A stretch of 64,000 nt of DNA, taken from Parundibacterium terreum (GTDB lineage Bacteria > Pseudomonadota > Gammaproteobacteria > Burkholderiales > Burkholderiaceae_D). Location: positions 124,001 to 188,000 of the forward strand of contig NZ_BMED01000007.1 in the NCBI RefSeq assembly GCF_014636315.1, given 5' to 3'. Within the stretch, counting starts at the first letter, position 1, and each line of letters opens with the position of its first letter. The notes below the pieces were generated by a model, which ran no database searches, was not told the DNA's origin, and saw only the letters and a list, made by a program, of their open reading frames with translations. Made by a program: the position numbers and the translations under genes. Positions 26,655-35,768 of the stretch are shown piece after piece.

Positions 26655-27683
26655 ATGAAATCCATCAAAAACGCACTGGCAGTGACAGCAATCGGTGTTT
26701 CCCTCGCCGCCATCGGCAACGCAAACGCAGCGGGCAGCCCCGGCGTAGAGGTCCACACCCAGGCTTTCCTGCAGGCGCTGGAAGCGGGAGGCGGCAAGCC
26801 TTTGGAGCAACTGTCGCCTGCAGACGCGCGCGCCATACTGGTAGGCGCGCAGGCAGGTGTCAAGCTGACATTGCCAAAAGCGGACGTATCGGAAAAAACC
26901 ATCAAGGTGGATGGCGCTGACGTGAAATTGACCATTGTGCGTCCTGCAGGTGTCAGCAAGACGCTGCCGGCCTTCATGTTTTTCCATGGTGGCGGCTGGG
27001 TGCTCGGCGATTTCCCTACCCATGAACGCCTGGTACGTGACCTGGTCGCCAACTCCGGTGCGGTTGCGGTATTCGTCAACTACACGCCATCCCCGGAAGC
27101 CGGCTATGGCGTCGCAATCAACCAGGCTTATGGCGCCACAAAATGGGTTGCCGAGCACGGCAAGGAAATCAAGGTGGATGGCAACCGCCTGGCGGTAGCG
27201 GGCAATAGCGTAGGCGGCAACATGGCAACGGTGGTTGCATTGATGGCGAAAGACAAAGGCGGACCAAGCCTGAGGTTCCAGGCATTGTTATGGCCGGTCA
27301 CCGACAGCAACTTCGACACCGCCTCGTATGCACAATTTGCCGAAGGCCACTTCCTGACACGCAATATGATGAAATGGTTCTGGGACAACTACACCACTGA
27401 CGCCGCAAAACGTAACGAGATCTATGCATCGCCATTGAAAGCAACGACAGCGCAACTGAAAGGCCTGCCGCCGACGCTGATTGAAACAGCAGAGTTCGAC
27501 GTATTGCGCGACGAAGGTGAAGCTTACGGCCACAAGCTGGACGCTGCCGGTGTGCAGGTTACCAGCGTACGCTACAGCGGCATGATTCACGACTTCGGTT
27601 TGCTGAATGTGATCAGCGATGTACCGGCAGTAAAAGCTGCAATGCGCCAAGCCGGTGAAGAACTGAAAGTACACCTGAAATAA
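26655..27683 (+). CDS. Secreted alpha/beta hydrolase, hormone-sensitive-lipase type esterase
   Basis: 342 residues; AAGGA 7 bases before the ATG; signal peptide 1-26 (cleavage near ANAA). The HSL-family oxyanion motif FFHGGGW is followed by the nucleophile elbow GNSVGG (Ser), the acid segment EFDVLRDEGEAY and the catalytic His in SGMIHDFG. It is an extracytoplasmic carboxylesterase of unknown substrate. Two ATAG-N4-CTAT palindromes lie upstream and a 31-base palindrome follows the stop. No partner enzyme is adjacent, so the natural substrate cannot be inferred. Confidence 0.92.
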   Translation: MKSIKNALAVTAIGVSLAAIGNANAAGSPGVEVHTQAFLQALEAGGGKPLEQLSPADARAILVGAQAGVKLTLPKADVSEKTIKVDGADVKLTIVRPAGVSKTLPAFMFFHGGGWVLGDFPTHERLVRDLVANSGAVAVFVNYTPSPEAGYGVAINQAYGATKWVAEHGKEIKVDGNRLAVAGNSVGGNMATVVALMAKDKGGPSLRFQALLWPVTDSNFDTASYAQFAEGHFLTRNMMKWFWDNYTTDAAKRNEIYASPLKATTAQLKGLPPTLIETAEFDVLRDEGEAYGHKLDAAGVQVTSVRYSGMIHDFGLLNVISDVPAVKAAMRQAGEELKVHLK

Positions 27684-27703
27684 GCAGTTAATCCCCATCA
27701 AAT

Positions 27704-27734
27704 ACATAGCTTGCTACTTAGTAGTGAGCTATGT
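27704..27734. promoter_or_regulatory. 31-base imperfect palindrome between esterase and DUF4148 genes
   Basis: Fifteen-base arms around a single central T: 13 standard and 2 G-T pairs if folded as RNA. It contains ATAGCTTGCTAC and GTAGTGAGCTAT, related to the palindromes upstream of the esterase gene. No T-run follows, and it lies 40 bases upstream of the DUF4148 start, so an operator is as likely as a terminator. Confidence 0.5.
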
Positions 27735-27773
27735 TGAAGATAAATCAACCCAAATCAAATTAAGGAGCTTCAA

Positions 27774-28190
27774 ATGAAAACCGCAACTCTCTTCGCAGCA
27801 GCATTGATATCCGTTACAGCCAGCAATCTGGTGTTCGCCCAATATAACGGTCCCAATTTTGGTTCCAATGCCGGTCCATACACCGGCATGGGCGTAACCC
27901 GCGCCCAGGTAAGCGCTGATCTCGATCAGGCCCGCGCCAACGGCGAATTAAAACTTGGCGATGAATATCACTATGCACCTGCCAAACAAGCTAGCGCAGG
28001 TAAAACACGCGCTGAAGTCCTTGCCGAACTGGAACAGGCGCGCAAAGATGGCAAGTTAGCTGTCGGCGATGCTTCCTATCCGAGTCAGCCAGCGCAGACT
28101 TCCGACCGTTATCGTTACGAAGTGCGTTCACAGTCGGTGTCGGCGGACAAACTGAGCTCTTACAATAAACCCTTGGAATACCGCAATTGA
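27774..28190 (+). CDS. Secreted DUF4148 protein with two repeats
   Basis: 138 residues; AAGGAG upstream; signal peptide with cleavage near VFAQ. Two copies of the DUF4148 unit are visible: TRAQVSADLDQARANGELKLGD and TRAEVLAELEQARKDGKLAVGD-type sequences at about 41-63 and 79-101. Such proteins are abundant in Burkholderiales and their role is unknown. It lies 90 bases downstream of the esterase gene and ends at a strong terminator; shared palindromes hint at co-regulation with the esterase. Confidence 0.85.
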   Translation: MKTATLFAAALISVTASNLVFAQYNGPNFGSNAGPYTGMGVTRAQVSADLDQARANGELKLGDEYHYAPAKQASAGKTRAEVLAELEQARKDGKLAVGDASYPSQPAQTSDRYRYEVRSQSVSADKLSSYNKPLEYRN

Positions 28191-28240
28191 TAGTGGATGA
28201 TTGCAAGAGCATCCATGCTCCCGGGAAGAAGATAAAAAAA

Positions 28241-28268
28241 CGGCCGGAATTCACCGGCCGATTTTTTT
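28241..28268 (+). terminator. Rho-independent terminator after the DUF4148 gene
   Basis: CGGCCGG and CCGGCCG form a 7-base GC stem with loop AATTCA, followed by ATTTTTTT. Confidence 0.9.
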
Positions 28269-28353
28269 ATGAGCAAACTTCATGAACAAGTACAAGACTT
28301 CGCTGACACAGGGTAGAGTTAGCACAGCGAGCCATCGGCGCAATCGGTATGGC

Positions 28354-28887
28354 TTAGTAGGTGACAGTCACAACTACGGAATCGGTAAAGGTGCCAAGCG
28401 TACTCGGATTTTGTCCAGAAGGAATGCGTGCATACACGCTGCTGTTCGCAGTCGAACCGGTGCCGACCAAGGGCATGCCCGTCGCAGGCGTATTGCCCCA
28501 GGTGGTAGAACGGCTTGCATCCTTGTACAGCGAATAATTGAGGAAGACCGGTGTAGTGCCGCCGCTGGACAGGCGGCGCACTGGTGTAGAGTCTGTTGAG
28601 CCTGCTGCTGCATGCGCTCCCTGGTCGAGAGTAATGACGGCGGGCACCGATAAAGAGCAACTGGTGCTGATCGAGGCGGTGACGTCCTGGTTGGCCGCAG
28701 CATTTGCATTGAGTGGATCGTAAGTCGTGGTGAAGCCGCTGGCACTTACTGTGCAGCTATTATTGACTGTGACTGTATTCACCATGGTTGCGGTGACCGT
28801 TGCCGCGTACAGTAGCCGGCTCGTTCCCAAGACCGCAGTACCCATTACAAAAACTATGGCAACTCTTTTCAGATAATTGCTCTTCAT
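28354..28887 (-). CDS. Spore coat U (SCPU) domain secreted protein
   Basis: 177 residues from the ATG at 28887 (MKSNYLKRVAIVF); an ATG at 28902 lacks any ribosome site. The signal peptide ends near LLYAA. The remainder is one SCPU domain: NSCTVSASGFTTTYDPLNA with a paired later cysteine (STSCSLSVP), and the closing strands GTFTDSVVVTVTY. These domains build secreted pili-like or coat structures through a chaperone-usher route, but no chaperone or usher gene is adjacent. Orphan status makes its role uncertain. Confidence 0.88.
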   Translation of the reverse strand: MKSNYLKRVAIVFVMGTAVLGTSRLLYAATVTATMVNTVTVNNSCTVSASGFTTTYDPLNANAAANQDVTASISTSCSLSVPAVITLDQGAHAAAGSTDSTPVRRLSSGGTTPVFLNYSLYKDASRSTTWGNTPATGMPLVGTGSTANSSVYARIPSGQNPSTLGTFTDSVVVTVTY

Positions 28888-29294
28888 ATACCACCCCAGC
28901 ATTACGGAACGGCCGCTGCCTTCAACGCACCAACTCCAGTTCTTGTTGTTCGTTTAAGTATTACGGGTCCCGCCATATATAAAATTTCCTCACTGAATTT
29001 ATGGTAAGTGCAAACCAGTTTGGCCACAAGCGCTATCCCATTTTCGAGGACATTTTTCGTAGAAAATTAACCATCGTTTGCACTTAACTTTATGTGACAA
29101 ATTTTTCAGGGGAATCAAGTGATATAAGGCCGGGTTTGGAATTGAGATTAAAAATCATTCGTGCATTTGGGAGAAACTTTTTCTTCCAGTTTCGGCATTG
29201 AATTTGATGTGATGCGATTAAATTAAATTGCCAAATTCCTATTGTGGGACGCAAAAAAAAGCTGCCGCAGCGGCTTTTTTTATTGAGCCTGAAA
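28888..29294. other. AT-rich intergenic region
   Basis: About 400 bases without a supported gene. The only clear element is the terminator at 29254-29281 that serves the TonB receptor gene. The minus-strand frame at 29090-29350 runs into the receptor gene in another frame and has no features. Confidence 0.5.
29254..29281 (-). terminator. Bidirectional terminator after the TonB receptor gene
   Basis: GCTGC and its partner GCGGC form a stem with loop CGCA, flanked by an A-run on one side and a T-run on the other, 13 bases beyond the receptor stop. Confidence 0.85.
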
Positions 29295-31463
29295 TCAGAA
29301 ATCGATGATCCCGCGCAAAATGAATTGTCTGGCGTCTCCCACCGCCACATAGATATTGCTGCCGGCGGAAGGGTAATAGGTTTTGTCTAGCAAGTTCCTG
29401 ATATTCAATTGCAGGTGGGCAGAGTGCCCGGCCAGCGTCGTGTCATACGAAGCAAATGCATCTACTACATGATAGGGATCAAGGAAGAAGCTGTTGGCGC
29501 TGTCGCCGGCACGGCTGCCTACATAACGCACGCCGGCTCCGGCACGCCATTGATCGCGGTTGGCACTGCGGTCGAAATCATGCGTGATGAACACCGAGGC
29601 ACTCTGCCGGGCGACGTTAGCCAGGCGATTGCCCTGCAGCTTGGGGTCTTGTGTGACCTTCGCATCGGTGTACGCATAACTGCCTATGAGTTTCCACTGT
29701 GGTGCAATCTCACCGGCAACATCCAGTTCCAGGCCCTGTGAGCGTGCCTTGCCCGCTGCGCGCACGAAGGTGTCGCCGTTGACAACCTCGGATACCTGCA
29801 CATTCTGCTTGTCGATGTTATACAGCGCTGCAGTAGCGGTGATCCCTTTCGGCAAGTCCAGCTTAGCGCCCACTTCCCAGGATTTACCCTGTTCCGGCGG
29901 CAGCGCATCGATGTGGCTGGCGATAGAGGTATTTGGCTTGAAGGATTCGCTATAGCTGCTATAGAGCGACACTGCAGGGTTGAGCAGGTAGACCACGCCT
30001 ACACGCGGTATCAGCTTGTTGCCGGAGACATCGGTATTGATATTGAAGGGACGGCCCTTGCCGGCAACTTCATCGTATTGCTGGTAGCGAACGCCGGCTT
30101 GCGCTATCCATTGCTCGCTCAAGTGTACCGTGTCCTGCGCAAACAACGAGTAGGCGTGCAGCTTGTCGGTCTGGTCGCTATCCGGTGCGCTGATCGTAGT
30201 GGAGTTCGGCAACAGGCCGTATACCGGCTTGTAGATATTGAAGCTGGTATTGTTGGTGCCGCGTATCAGGTCGCGCCGGTAGATATTACTGTCTTCAAAA
30301 TCAAAGCCCAGCATCACGTCATGCCTGATTTCACCCAGCTTCAGCTTGCCGGTGATATCGCTTTGTACCGCATGCTCCTGGCTGACAGCACCGCGCGTAC
30401 CGTCAGGGCGGCGCGTGAGCACGCCGGTGACAGGATTCAGCGATACGGTGCGCGCCTGGAAGTCATCATAGCGGTTGCGATTGTAGCTATAGGCAAAGTT
30501 GGCTGTCCATTGCTGGTTCAGCTTGTGTTGCGACTGCACGGTGAAAAAATCGGAATCGCCTATGCTGCGGTTATATGCTTCGTCCAGCCTTTCATCGCGT
30601 GGGATATTCACAGGTTTGCCGGTGCGGTTGTCGATAACGGTGCCACGGTCGAAAGGCTGTTCGTAATTGGTATGCTCATACGAGATGCGCACCGTATTGT
30701 CGCGGCCGTACCAGGCCAGCGAAGGCGCGACCACGAGCTGGCGGCTGTCGCCGAAATTGCGCCAGTAATCGCTGTTGCTATAGTCGGCGATCAGGCGGTA
30801 GGCCAGGCCTGAGCTGCCGATGGCGCCGGTCAAATCTACCGATGCGCCGCCGCCCAGGTCGCTGGCTGTCAGCGCGACCTGGGCCTGGGTAGTTAATTGC
30901 GGCTTCTTGGTGACCATGTTGACTACGCCGCCCGGGTCCATCGTGCCGTACATGATGGAAGAGGGCCCCTTCAGGACCTCGACGCGTTCGGTGGTATAGG
31001 TCAGGTTGCGCGCCAGCACCGTGCGTATGCCGTCACGCAGGATGGAGCCGTCGCGATTGAAGCCGAAGCCGCGCTTGATCAGCGCATCCTGTGTACCGCC
31101 CAGCGTATTGGCCTGCGTGACGCCGCTGATGTTGTACATCGCTTCATCGATGTTGCGTATCAACTGGTCTTGCATTACCTGGGCCGGCACGACGCCGACC
31201 GATTGCGGCGTTTCCAGTAAGGCGGCATCGCTGCGGGTCGCGGTGGACGCGCGCTTCGGCTGGTAGCCGCGTTCCTGCGCCTTTTCGCGAATGATGATAT
31301 CGGGCAGATTCAGCGAAGAAGCATCGGCGGCCTCTGTTTGTGCTGCGGGAGATGCAGATGTCGTGGATGTTGCTGGCCCTGCAGGCAGGGCCTGGCTATG
31401 GGCTAAGGGCGACAGTGCGAAGGAAAGCAGCGTGCCGCTCCCCAATACTTTGAGCATGCTCAT
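29295..31463 (-). CDS. TonB-dependent siderophore receptor
   Basis: 722 residues: signal peptide with cleavage near AHSQA (24), then a plug domain (about 80-190) with LLETPQSVGVVPAQVMQDQ and EVLKGPSSIMYGTMDPGGVVNMVTKKP, typical of ferric-siderophore receptors. A 22-strand barrel follows, ending RQFILRGIIDF with the terminal Phe needed for outer-membrane assembly. There is no N-terminal signalling domain for an anti-sigma partner. A Fur box lies 26 bases upstream, and the PepSY-flavodoxin reductase is divergent. It takes up a hydroxamate- or catechol-type siderophore; the ligand cannot be named. Confidence 0.95.
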   Translation of the reverse strand: MSMLKVLGSGTLLSFALSPLAHSQALPAGPATSTTSASPAAQTEAADASSLNLPDIIIREKAQERGYQPKRASTATRSDAALLETPQSVGVVPAQVMQDQLIRNIDEAMYNISGVTQANTLGGTQDALIKRGFGFNRDGSILRDGIRTVLARNLTYTTERVEVLKGPSSIMYGTMDPGGVVNMVTKKPQLTTQAQVALTASDLGGGASVDLTGAIGSSGLAYRLIADYSNSDYWRNFGDSRQLVVAPSLAWYGRDNTVRISYEHTNYEQPFDRGTVIDNRTGKPVNIPRDERLDEAYNRSIGDSDFFTVQSQHKLNQQWTANFAYSYNRNRYDDFQARTVSLNPVTGVLTRRPDGTRGAVSQEHAVQSDITGKLKLGEIRHDVMLGFDFEDSNIYRRDLIRGTNNTSFNIYKPVYGLLPNSTTISAPDSDQTDKLHAYSLFAQDTVHLSEQWIAQAGVRYQQYDEVAGKGRPFNINTDVSGNKLIPRVGVVYLLNPAVSLYSSYSESFKPNTSIASHIDALPPEQGKSWEVGAKLDLPKGITATAALYNIDKQNVQVSEVVNGDTFVRAAGKARSQGLELDVAGEIAPQWKLIGSYAYTDAKVTQDPKLQGNRLANVARQSASVFITHDFDRSANRDQWRAGAGVRYVGSRAGDSANSFFLDPYHVVDAFASYDTTLAGHSAHLQLNIRNLLDKTYYPSAGSNIYVAVGDARQFILRGIIDF

Positions 31464-31488
31464 GGCTATATGTTTTCTTGAATATAAA

Positions 31489-31503
31489 TGAGAATTATTA
31501 GCA
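31489..31503. promoter_or_regulatory. Fur box between the TonB receptor and the PepSY-flavodoxin fusion
   Basis: TGAGAATTATTAGCA matches the 7-1-7 Fur pattern at 12 of 14 positions. It lies 26 bases upstream of the receptor gene and 187 bases upstream of the divergent reductase gene, so it may control both. Confidence 0.75.
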
Positions 31504-31689
31504 TTTATGGTAACATGCGGCTTGCTCCTGTGTCAGCAATTCATGCATAAGCGCTTGTACTTATTGCCCTATCTTTCTCGACTCTGTATAAGAGGCGGCG
31601 TGAGGGCCTAAGGGCCTGCGTGATGCAGAAGCAAGTAAACGCCACGCCACTATCGCAATAGCCACGCAGCAGACACGCAGCAGATACTC

Positions 31690-34332
31690 ATGTTTAAAAA
31701 AATCTGGTTTCAAATCCACTGGTTCATAGGCATTACCGCCGGCACCATCATGATCATCATCGGCCTGACCGGTGCCTTGCTCAGCTTCCATGAAGAAATA
31801 GTGGATGCACTCAATCCCGGCATCGTGCATGTAAAACCGCAGACGATGGCGGTGCTGACGCCGGAACAATTGTTGAGCAAGGTAAGGGCGCTGGATCCGG
31901 AGCGCCGTATCGTCACGCTGGCAATGTCGGCCGAAGCCGGAGAATCCGCCAAGATCACCTATGCGCCGCCAAAGGGCGTGCGGCGCGGTGAAATCCGTTA
32001 CGTCGACCCTTATACCGGCGTGTTGCTGGAGCGCCCGCTGGGCCAGGACTTCTTTGAGTGGATAGAGCGCCTGCACCGCTGGCTGCTGCTGCCTACCGAT
32101 ACCGGCAAGCTGGTGGCAGGCATGGTTGCCGCGTGCCTGTTTGTGCTGGCCTTGTCCGGGCTGTACCTGCGATGGCCGCGCAAGCCCCTGTCCTTGCGGG
32201 CCTGGCTGAAGCTGGACTTTGCATTGACCGGTCGTTCCTTCCTGTGGAACCTGCACTCGGTAATGGGCACCTGCGCGCTGCTGCTATACCTGATATTTAC
32301 CGTCACCGGCATGTACTGGGCGTTTGACGTCGTCAAGCTGGGCATCAATACCCTGGCCGGTGAAACGCTTGCGCCGAGGCGGGCACCGCCGGTGCAGGCA
32401 GATAAATTCAAGGTGGGCAAGAAGGCCGAAGAACAGATTGCCGTACCCGATCTGACTTTGCTGTGGAACGTATTCCAGAAAGAAGGCGGGGCTTACAGCA
32501 AGCTCAGCATGCGCATGCCCGACAAGGCCGGCCAGCCCATACAGATCACCTACCTGGACCCTGAGCCGCCGCATGAGCAGGCACGCAACCGCATGTCGAT
32601 TGACCCCGCCACCGGCAAGGTAACGCAGAACCAGCGCTACGCAGACAAGACCACCGGCGGCAAGGCCATCAGTGCCATCTATCCGTTGCACATGGGGACT
32701 TATTTCGGCTTGCCGGGCCGCATCATCATGACGCTGGCGGCTTTGATTCTGCCGATGTTTTCCATTACCGGCTGGATGCTGTACCTGGACCGGCGCCGCA
32801 AAAAGCGGCAGATACGTGCGGAACAGGCGATCTTGCGCGCCGGCCGCCGCACACAGGCAGGGGCAGTCGGGTCAGCAGCAAAACAATTGCCTGAACAAGT
32901 GCTGCTGGCTTTTGCCACACAGTCCGGCCGTGCCGAAGGGCTGGCCTGGCGCACCGCATCTGCTCTGCAGACCGAAGGCGTGGATACGACGGTGATGTCA
33001 CTGGCGCAACTGGATACCGACAAGCTGCGCCACTATCAGCGCGTGCTGTTCATCGTATCGACCTTTGGCGAAGGCGAGCCGCCGGATGCGGCGCGCAAGT
33101 TCGCCAGGCAGTTGTCGCACCAGGCGGGCAATTCACTGGCGCATGTGCAGTATGGCTTGCTGGCTCTGGGCGACAGGAATTACCAGAAATTCTGCGGCTT
33201 CGGCCACACGCTGGATCACTGGCTGCATAGCCAGGGAGCGCAAGCGCTGTTCCCGATGATAGAAGTGGACAACAATGACGCCGAGGCCTTGGCGCGCTGG
33301 CAGAATGTGCTTGCGCGGCTGGCAGGAAAAACCGAGATCCGGATGGACGCCAATCCTGCACCGGCGCTGCAGGAGCAGGATTACCAGGATTGGCAACTGG
33401 TGGAACGGCGCTTGCTGAATCCGCACAGCCAGGGCGCACCCATTTTTCACCTTGAATTGGAGGTCACTGCGAATGGCGCTGCAAATGCACCATCAATGGA
33501 GCGATCAACGCAGCAGTGGCAAGCAGGTGCGCTGGCCGAGATCGTGCCGCGCCATGCACCGGACCGTATCGCATTCTTTCTCAGCTGCACCGGCCTGGAT
33601 GGCCAGGCCAAGGTGAAACACCTGGGAGTAGTGCGCACCCTGAGCGAAGCGCTGGCACGCAGCCAGTTGCCTGCGCCGCAAGTGGCGCTGGGTTATGTGA
33701 CGCCGCAGCAATTGGCGGATACCCTGCAGCCGCTGGCCTCCCGCCGCTATTCGGTTGCTTCGCTTGCCGGAGAAGGGCGTCTGCATCTGCTAGTCAGGCA
33801 GAGCCGCCATGAAGACGGCCTGGGTATTGCATCCGGCTGGCTGACTGAGTATGCCGCAGTGAATGACAGAATAGAATTGCGCGTGCTGCGAAATCCGGGG
33901 TTTGAACTGATTGACGGGGATGGTCCTTCGATTTTCATCGGCAACGGTTCCGGCCTGGCCGGCTTGCGCGGCTTGTTGAAAGCCAGGATCGCCCAGGGGC
34001 AGCACAAGAACTGGCTGTTGTATGGCGAACGGCAGGTAGCGCATGATTTCCATCACCGCGAAGAAATCCAGCAATGGCAGGCTGACGGCATGCTCAGCCA
34101 TGTCGATCTGGCTTTTTCACGCGACCAACCGCAGCGCATCTATGTACAGGACAAGCTGCGCGAACAGGCAGAACGTTTGCTGGCATGGGGGGAACAGGGC
34201 GCAGCGATTTATATCTGCGGCAGCCTGGACGGCATGGCCGCCGGCGTGGATGCGGTGTTGACTGAATTGCTGGGCGAGGCGGCACTGGATGACCTGATCA
34301 CCGAAGGGCGTTACCGCAGGGACGTGTATTAA
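31690..34332 (+). CDS. PepSY membrane domain fused to flavodoxin and FNR reductase domains
   Basis: 880 residues. The PepSY/TM part has helices at about 11-33, 141-161, 190-212 and 343-366 with conserved histidines (FHEE, RLHRW, NLHS, PLHMG). Then come a flavodoxin domain (404-545; FATQSGRAEG, STFGEGEPPD, LALGDRNYQKFC) and a FAD/NADPH-binding FNR module (about 550-880; RRYSVAS, GNGSGLAGLRGLL, YICGSLDGMAAGVD, ending RRDVY). The whole resembles iron-regulated reductases such as Pseudomonas PA4513. It probably moves electrons from NADPH through FAD and FMN across the inner membrane, perhaps to release iron from the siderophore imported by the divergent receptor. Confidence 0.93.
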   Translation: MFKKIWFQIHWFIGITAGTIMIIIGLTGALLSFHEEIVDALNPGIVHVKPQTMAVLTPEQLLSKVRALDPERRIVTLAMSAEAGESAKITYAPPKGVRRGEIRYVDPYTGVLLERPLGQDFFEWIERLHRWLLLPTDTGKLVAGMVAACLFVLALSGLYLRWPRKPLSLRAWLKLDFALTGRSFLWNLHSVMGTCALLLYLIFTVTGMYWAFDVVKLGINTLAGETLAPRRAPPVQADKFKVGKKAEEQIAVPDLTLLWNVFQKEGGAYSKLSMRMPDKAGQPIQITYLDPEPPHEQARNRMSIDPATGKVTQNQRYADKTTGGKAISAIYPLHMGTYFGLPGRIIMTLAALILPMFSITGWMLYLDRRRKKRQIRAEQAILRAGRRTQAGAVGSAAKQLPEQVLLAFATQSGRAEGLAWRTASALQTEGVDTTVMSLAQLDTDKLRHYQRVLFIVSTFGEGEPPDAARKFARQLSHQAGNSLAHVQYGLLALGDRNYQKFCGFGHTLDHWLHSQGAQALFPMIEVDNNDAEALARWQNVLARLAGKTEIRMDANPAPALQEQDYQDWQLVERRLLNPHSQGAPIFHLELEVTANGAANAPSMERSTQQWQAGALAEIVPRHAPDRIAFFLSCTGLDGQAKVKHLGVVRTLSEALARSQLPAPQVALGYVTPQQLADTLQPLASRRYSVASLAGEGRLHLLVRQSRHEDGLGIASGWLTEYAAVNDRIELRVLRNPGFELIDGDGPSIFIGNGSGLAGLRGLLKARIAQGQHKNWLLYGERQVAHDFHHREEIQQWQADGMLSHVDLAFSRDQPQRIYVQDKLREQAERLLAWGEQGAAIYICGSLDGMAAGVDAVLTELLGEAALDDLITEGRYRRDVY

Positions 34333-34369
34333 ACCTGCAGAACCCGCAGAACCTGAACGCTGTTCACTG

Positions 34370-34404
34370 AAAAGCCATCCCGCGCAATGCCGGATGGCTT
34401 TTTT
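34370..34404 (+). terminator. Rho-independent terminator after the PepSY-flavodoxin fusion gene
   Basis: AAAGCCATCC pairs with GGATGGCTTT around an 11-base loop, followed by further T residues. Confidence 0.88.
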
Positions 34405-34582
34405 ACCAATAAAATTTAGTGTTTTTGCATCAAATAGCCGCATCACTGCCGCCGGACTCCCGCTTTTCGGTTGCCAGCGCTGAAAATACTTCACGCCAGC
34501 ACTGAATCGAATTACGCCATCGGCTTGCCAATTTGGCCTACACTTTCTTCTGTGAACAATTAATCGCGATGGAGAAACCAGC

Positions 34583-35719
34583 ATGCCTGTCATTACCTGT
34601 GTAGAAGATTTACGCATTCTTGCCAAGAAAAGGGTGCCGAAAGCCTTTTACGACTATGCCGACAGCGGTTCCTATACAGAAAGTACCTACCGTGCGAATA
34701 CTGATGATCTGGCAAAACTGAAACTGCGCCAGCGGGTCGCCATCAACGTTGACCAGCGCTCTACCCGCACCACAATGATAGGCCACGACGTGACCATGCC
34801 GGTCGCGATTGCGCCTACCGGCCTGACCGGGATGCAATGGGCCAATGGCGAGATGCTGGGCGCCATCGCCGCCGAAAAATTCGGTATTCCCTTTACCCTG
34901 TCGACCATGAGCATTTGCTCGATAGAAGACGTGGCCAGTGTTACCACCAAGCCTTTCTGGTTCCAGCTTTACGTGATGCGTGACCGCGGCTTTGTCCGCG
35001 AGATGATACAGCGCGCCAAAAATGCCAAATGCTCTGCACTGGTATTGACGCTCGATTTGCAGATACTGGGCCAGCGCCACAAGGACATCAAGAACGGCAT
35101 GTCGGTGCCGCCGCGCATCACCATTGCCAACCTGATCGATCTAGCCAGCAAGCCGGCCTGGGCATTGCGCGCGCTGGGCGGCCGCAAGACCTTCGGCAAT
35201 CTGGCCGGTCACGTGCAAGGCGGCGCCAGCGGCATACAGACGCTGAGCCAGTGGACTGCAAGCCAGTTCGACCCTACCTTGTCATGGGAGGATGTGGCCT
35301 GGATCAAGCAGGAGTGGGGCGGCAAGCTGATCCTGAAAGGCATACTGGATGTGGAGGATGCGAAGCTGGCAGTCGCGTCCGGCGCCGATGCACTGGTAGT
35401 CAGCAACCACGGCGGCCGCCAGCTGGATGGCGCGATGTCGTCGGTACAAGCGCTGCCGGCGATTGTGGACGCAGTCGGTGACCAGATCGAAGTATGGTTT
35501 GACGGCGGCATACGCACCGGGCAAGACATCCTGAAAGCCACTGCTCTGGGCGCCAAAGGCACGATGATAGGCCGCGCCTTCCTGTATAGCCTGGGGGCCA
35601 TGGGCGAAGAGGGCGTGACCAAGATGCTGGAAATCCTGCACAAGGAGCTGGACGTCAGCATGGCGCTGACCGGCACCAAGGATATACGCGAAGTGGGTTT
35701 GCACAACATCGTCCGCTAA
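34583..35719 (+). CDS. lldD: FMN-dependent alpha-hydroxy acid dehydrogenase, L-lactate dehydrogenase type
   Basis: 378 residues, the LldD length. A TIM barrel with FMN-binding APTGLTGMQWANGE, the STMSICSIEDVA stretch, FQLYVMRDRGF, the catalytic signature VSNHGGRQLDG and the phosphate-binding GGIRTGQDILKA and GRAFLYSLGAMGEEGV. It oxidises L-lactate or a related 2-hydroxy acid, passing electrons to quinone at the membrane. It stands without a lactate permease or LldR-type regulator. The specific 2-hydroxy acid is not proven; lactate is the family default. Confidence 0.92.
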   Translation: MPVITCVEDLRILAKKRVPKAFYDYADSGSYTESTYRANTDDLAKLKLRQRVAINVDQRSTRTTMIGHDVTMPVAIAPTGLTGMQWANGEMLGAIAAEKFGIPFTLSTMSICSIEDVASVTTKPFWFQLYVMRDRGFVREMIQRAKNAKCSALVLTLDLQILGQRHKDIKNGMSVPPRITIANLIDLASKPAWALRALGGRKTFGNLAGHVQGGASGIQTLSQWTASQFDPTLSWEDVAWIKQEWGGKLILKGILDVEDAKLAVASGADALVVSNHGGRQLDGAMSSVQALPAIVDAVGDQIEVWFDGGIRTGQDILKATALGAKGTMIGRAFLYSLGAMGEEGVTKMLEILHKELDVSMALTGTKDIREVGLHNIVR

Positions 35720-35768
35720 GTTTTCCGTATTGCGGCTATGCTATGGTTTTTCGACCATGGTAGCCGCT

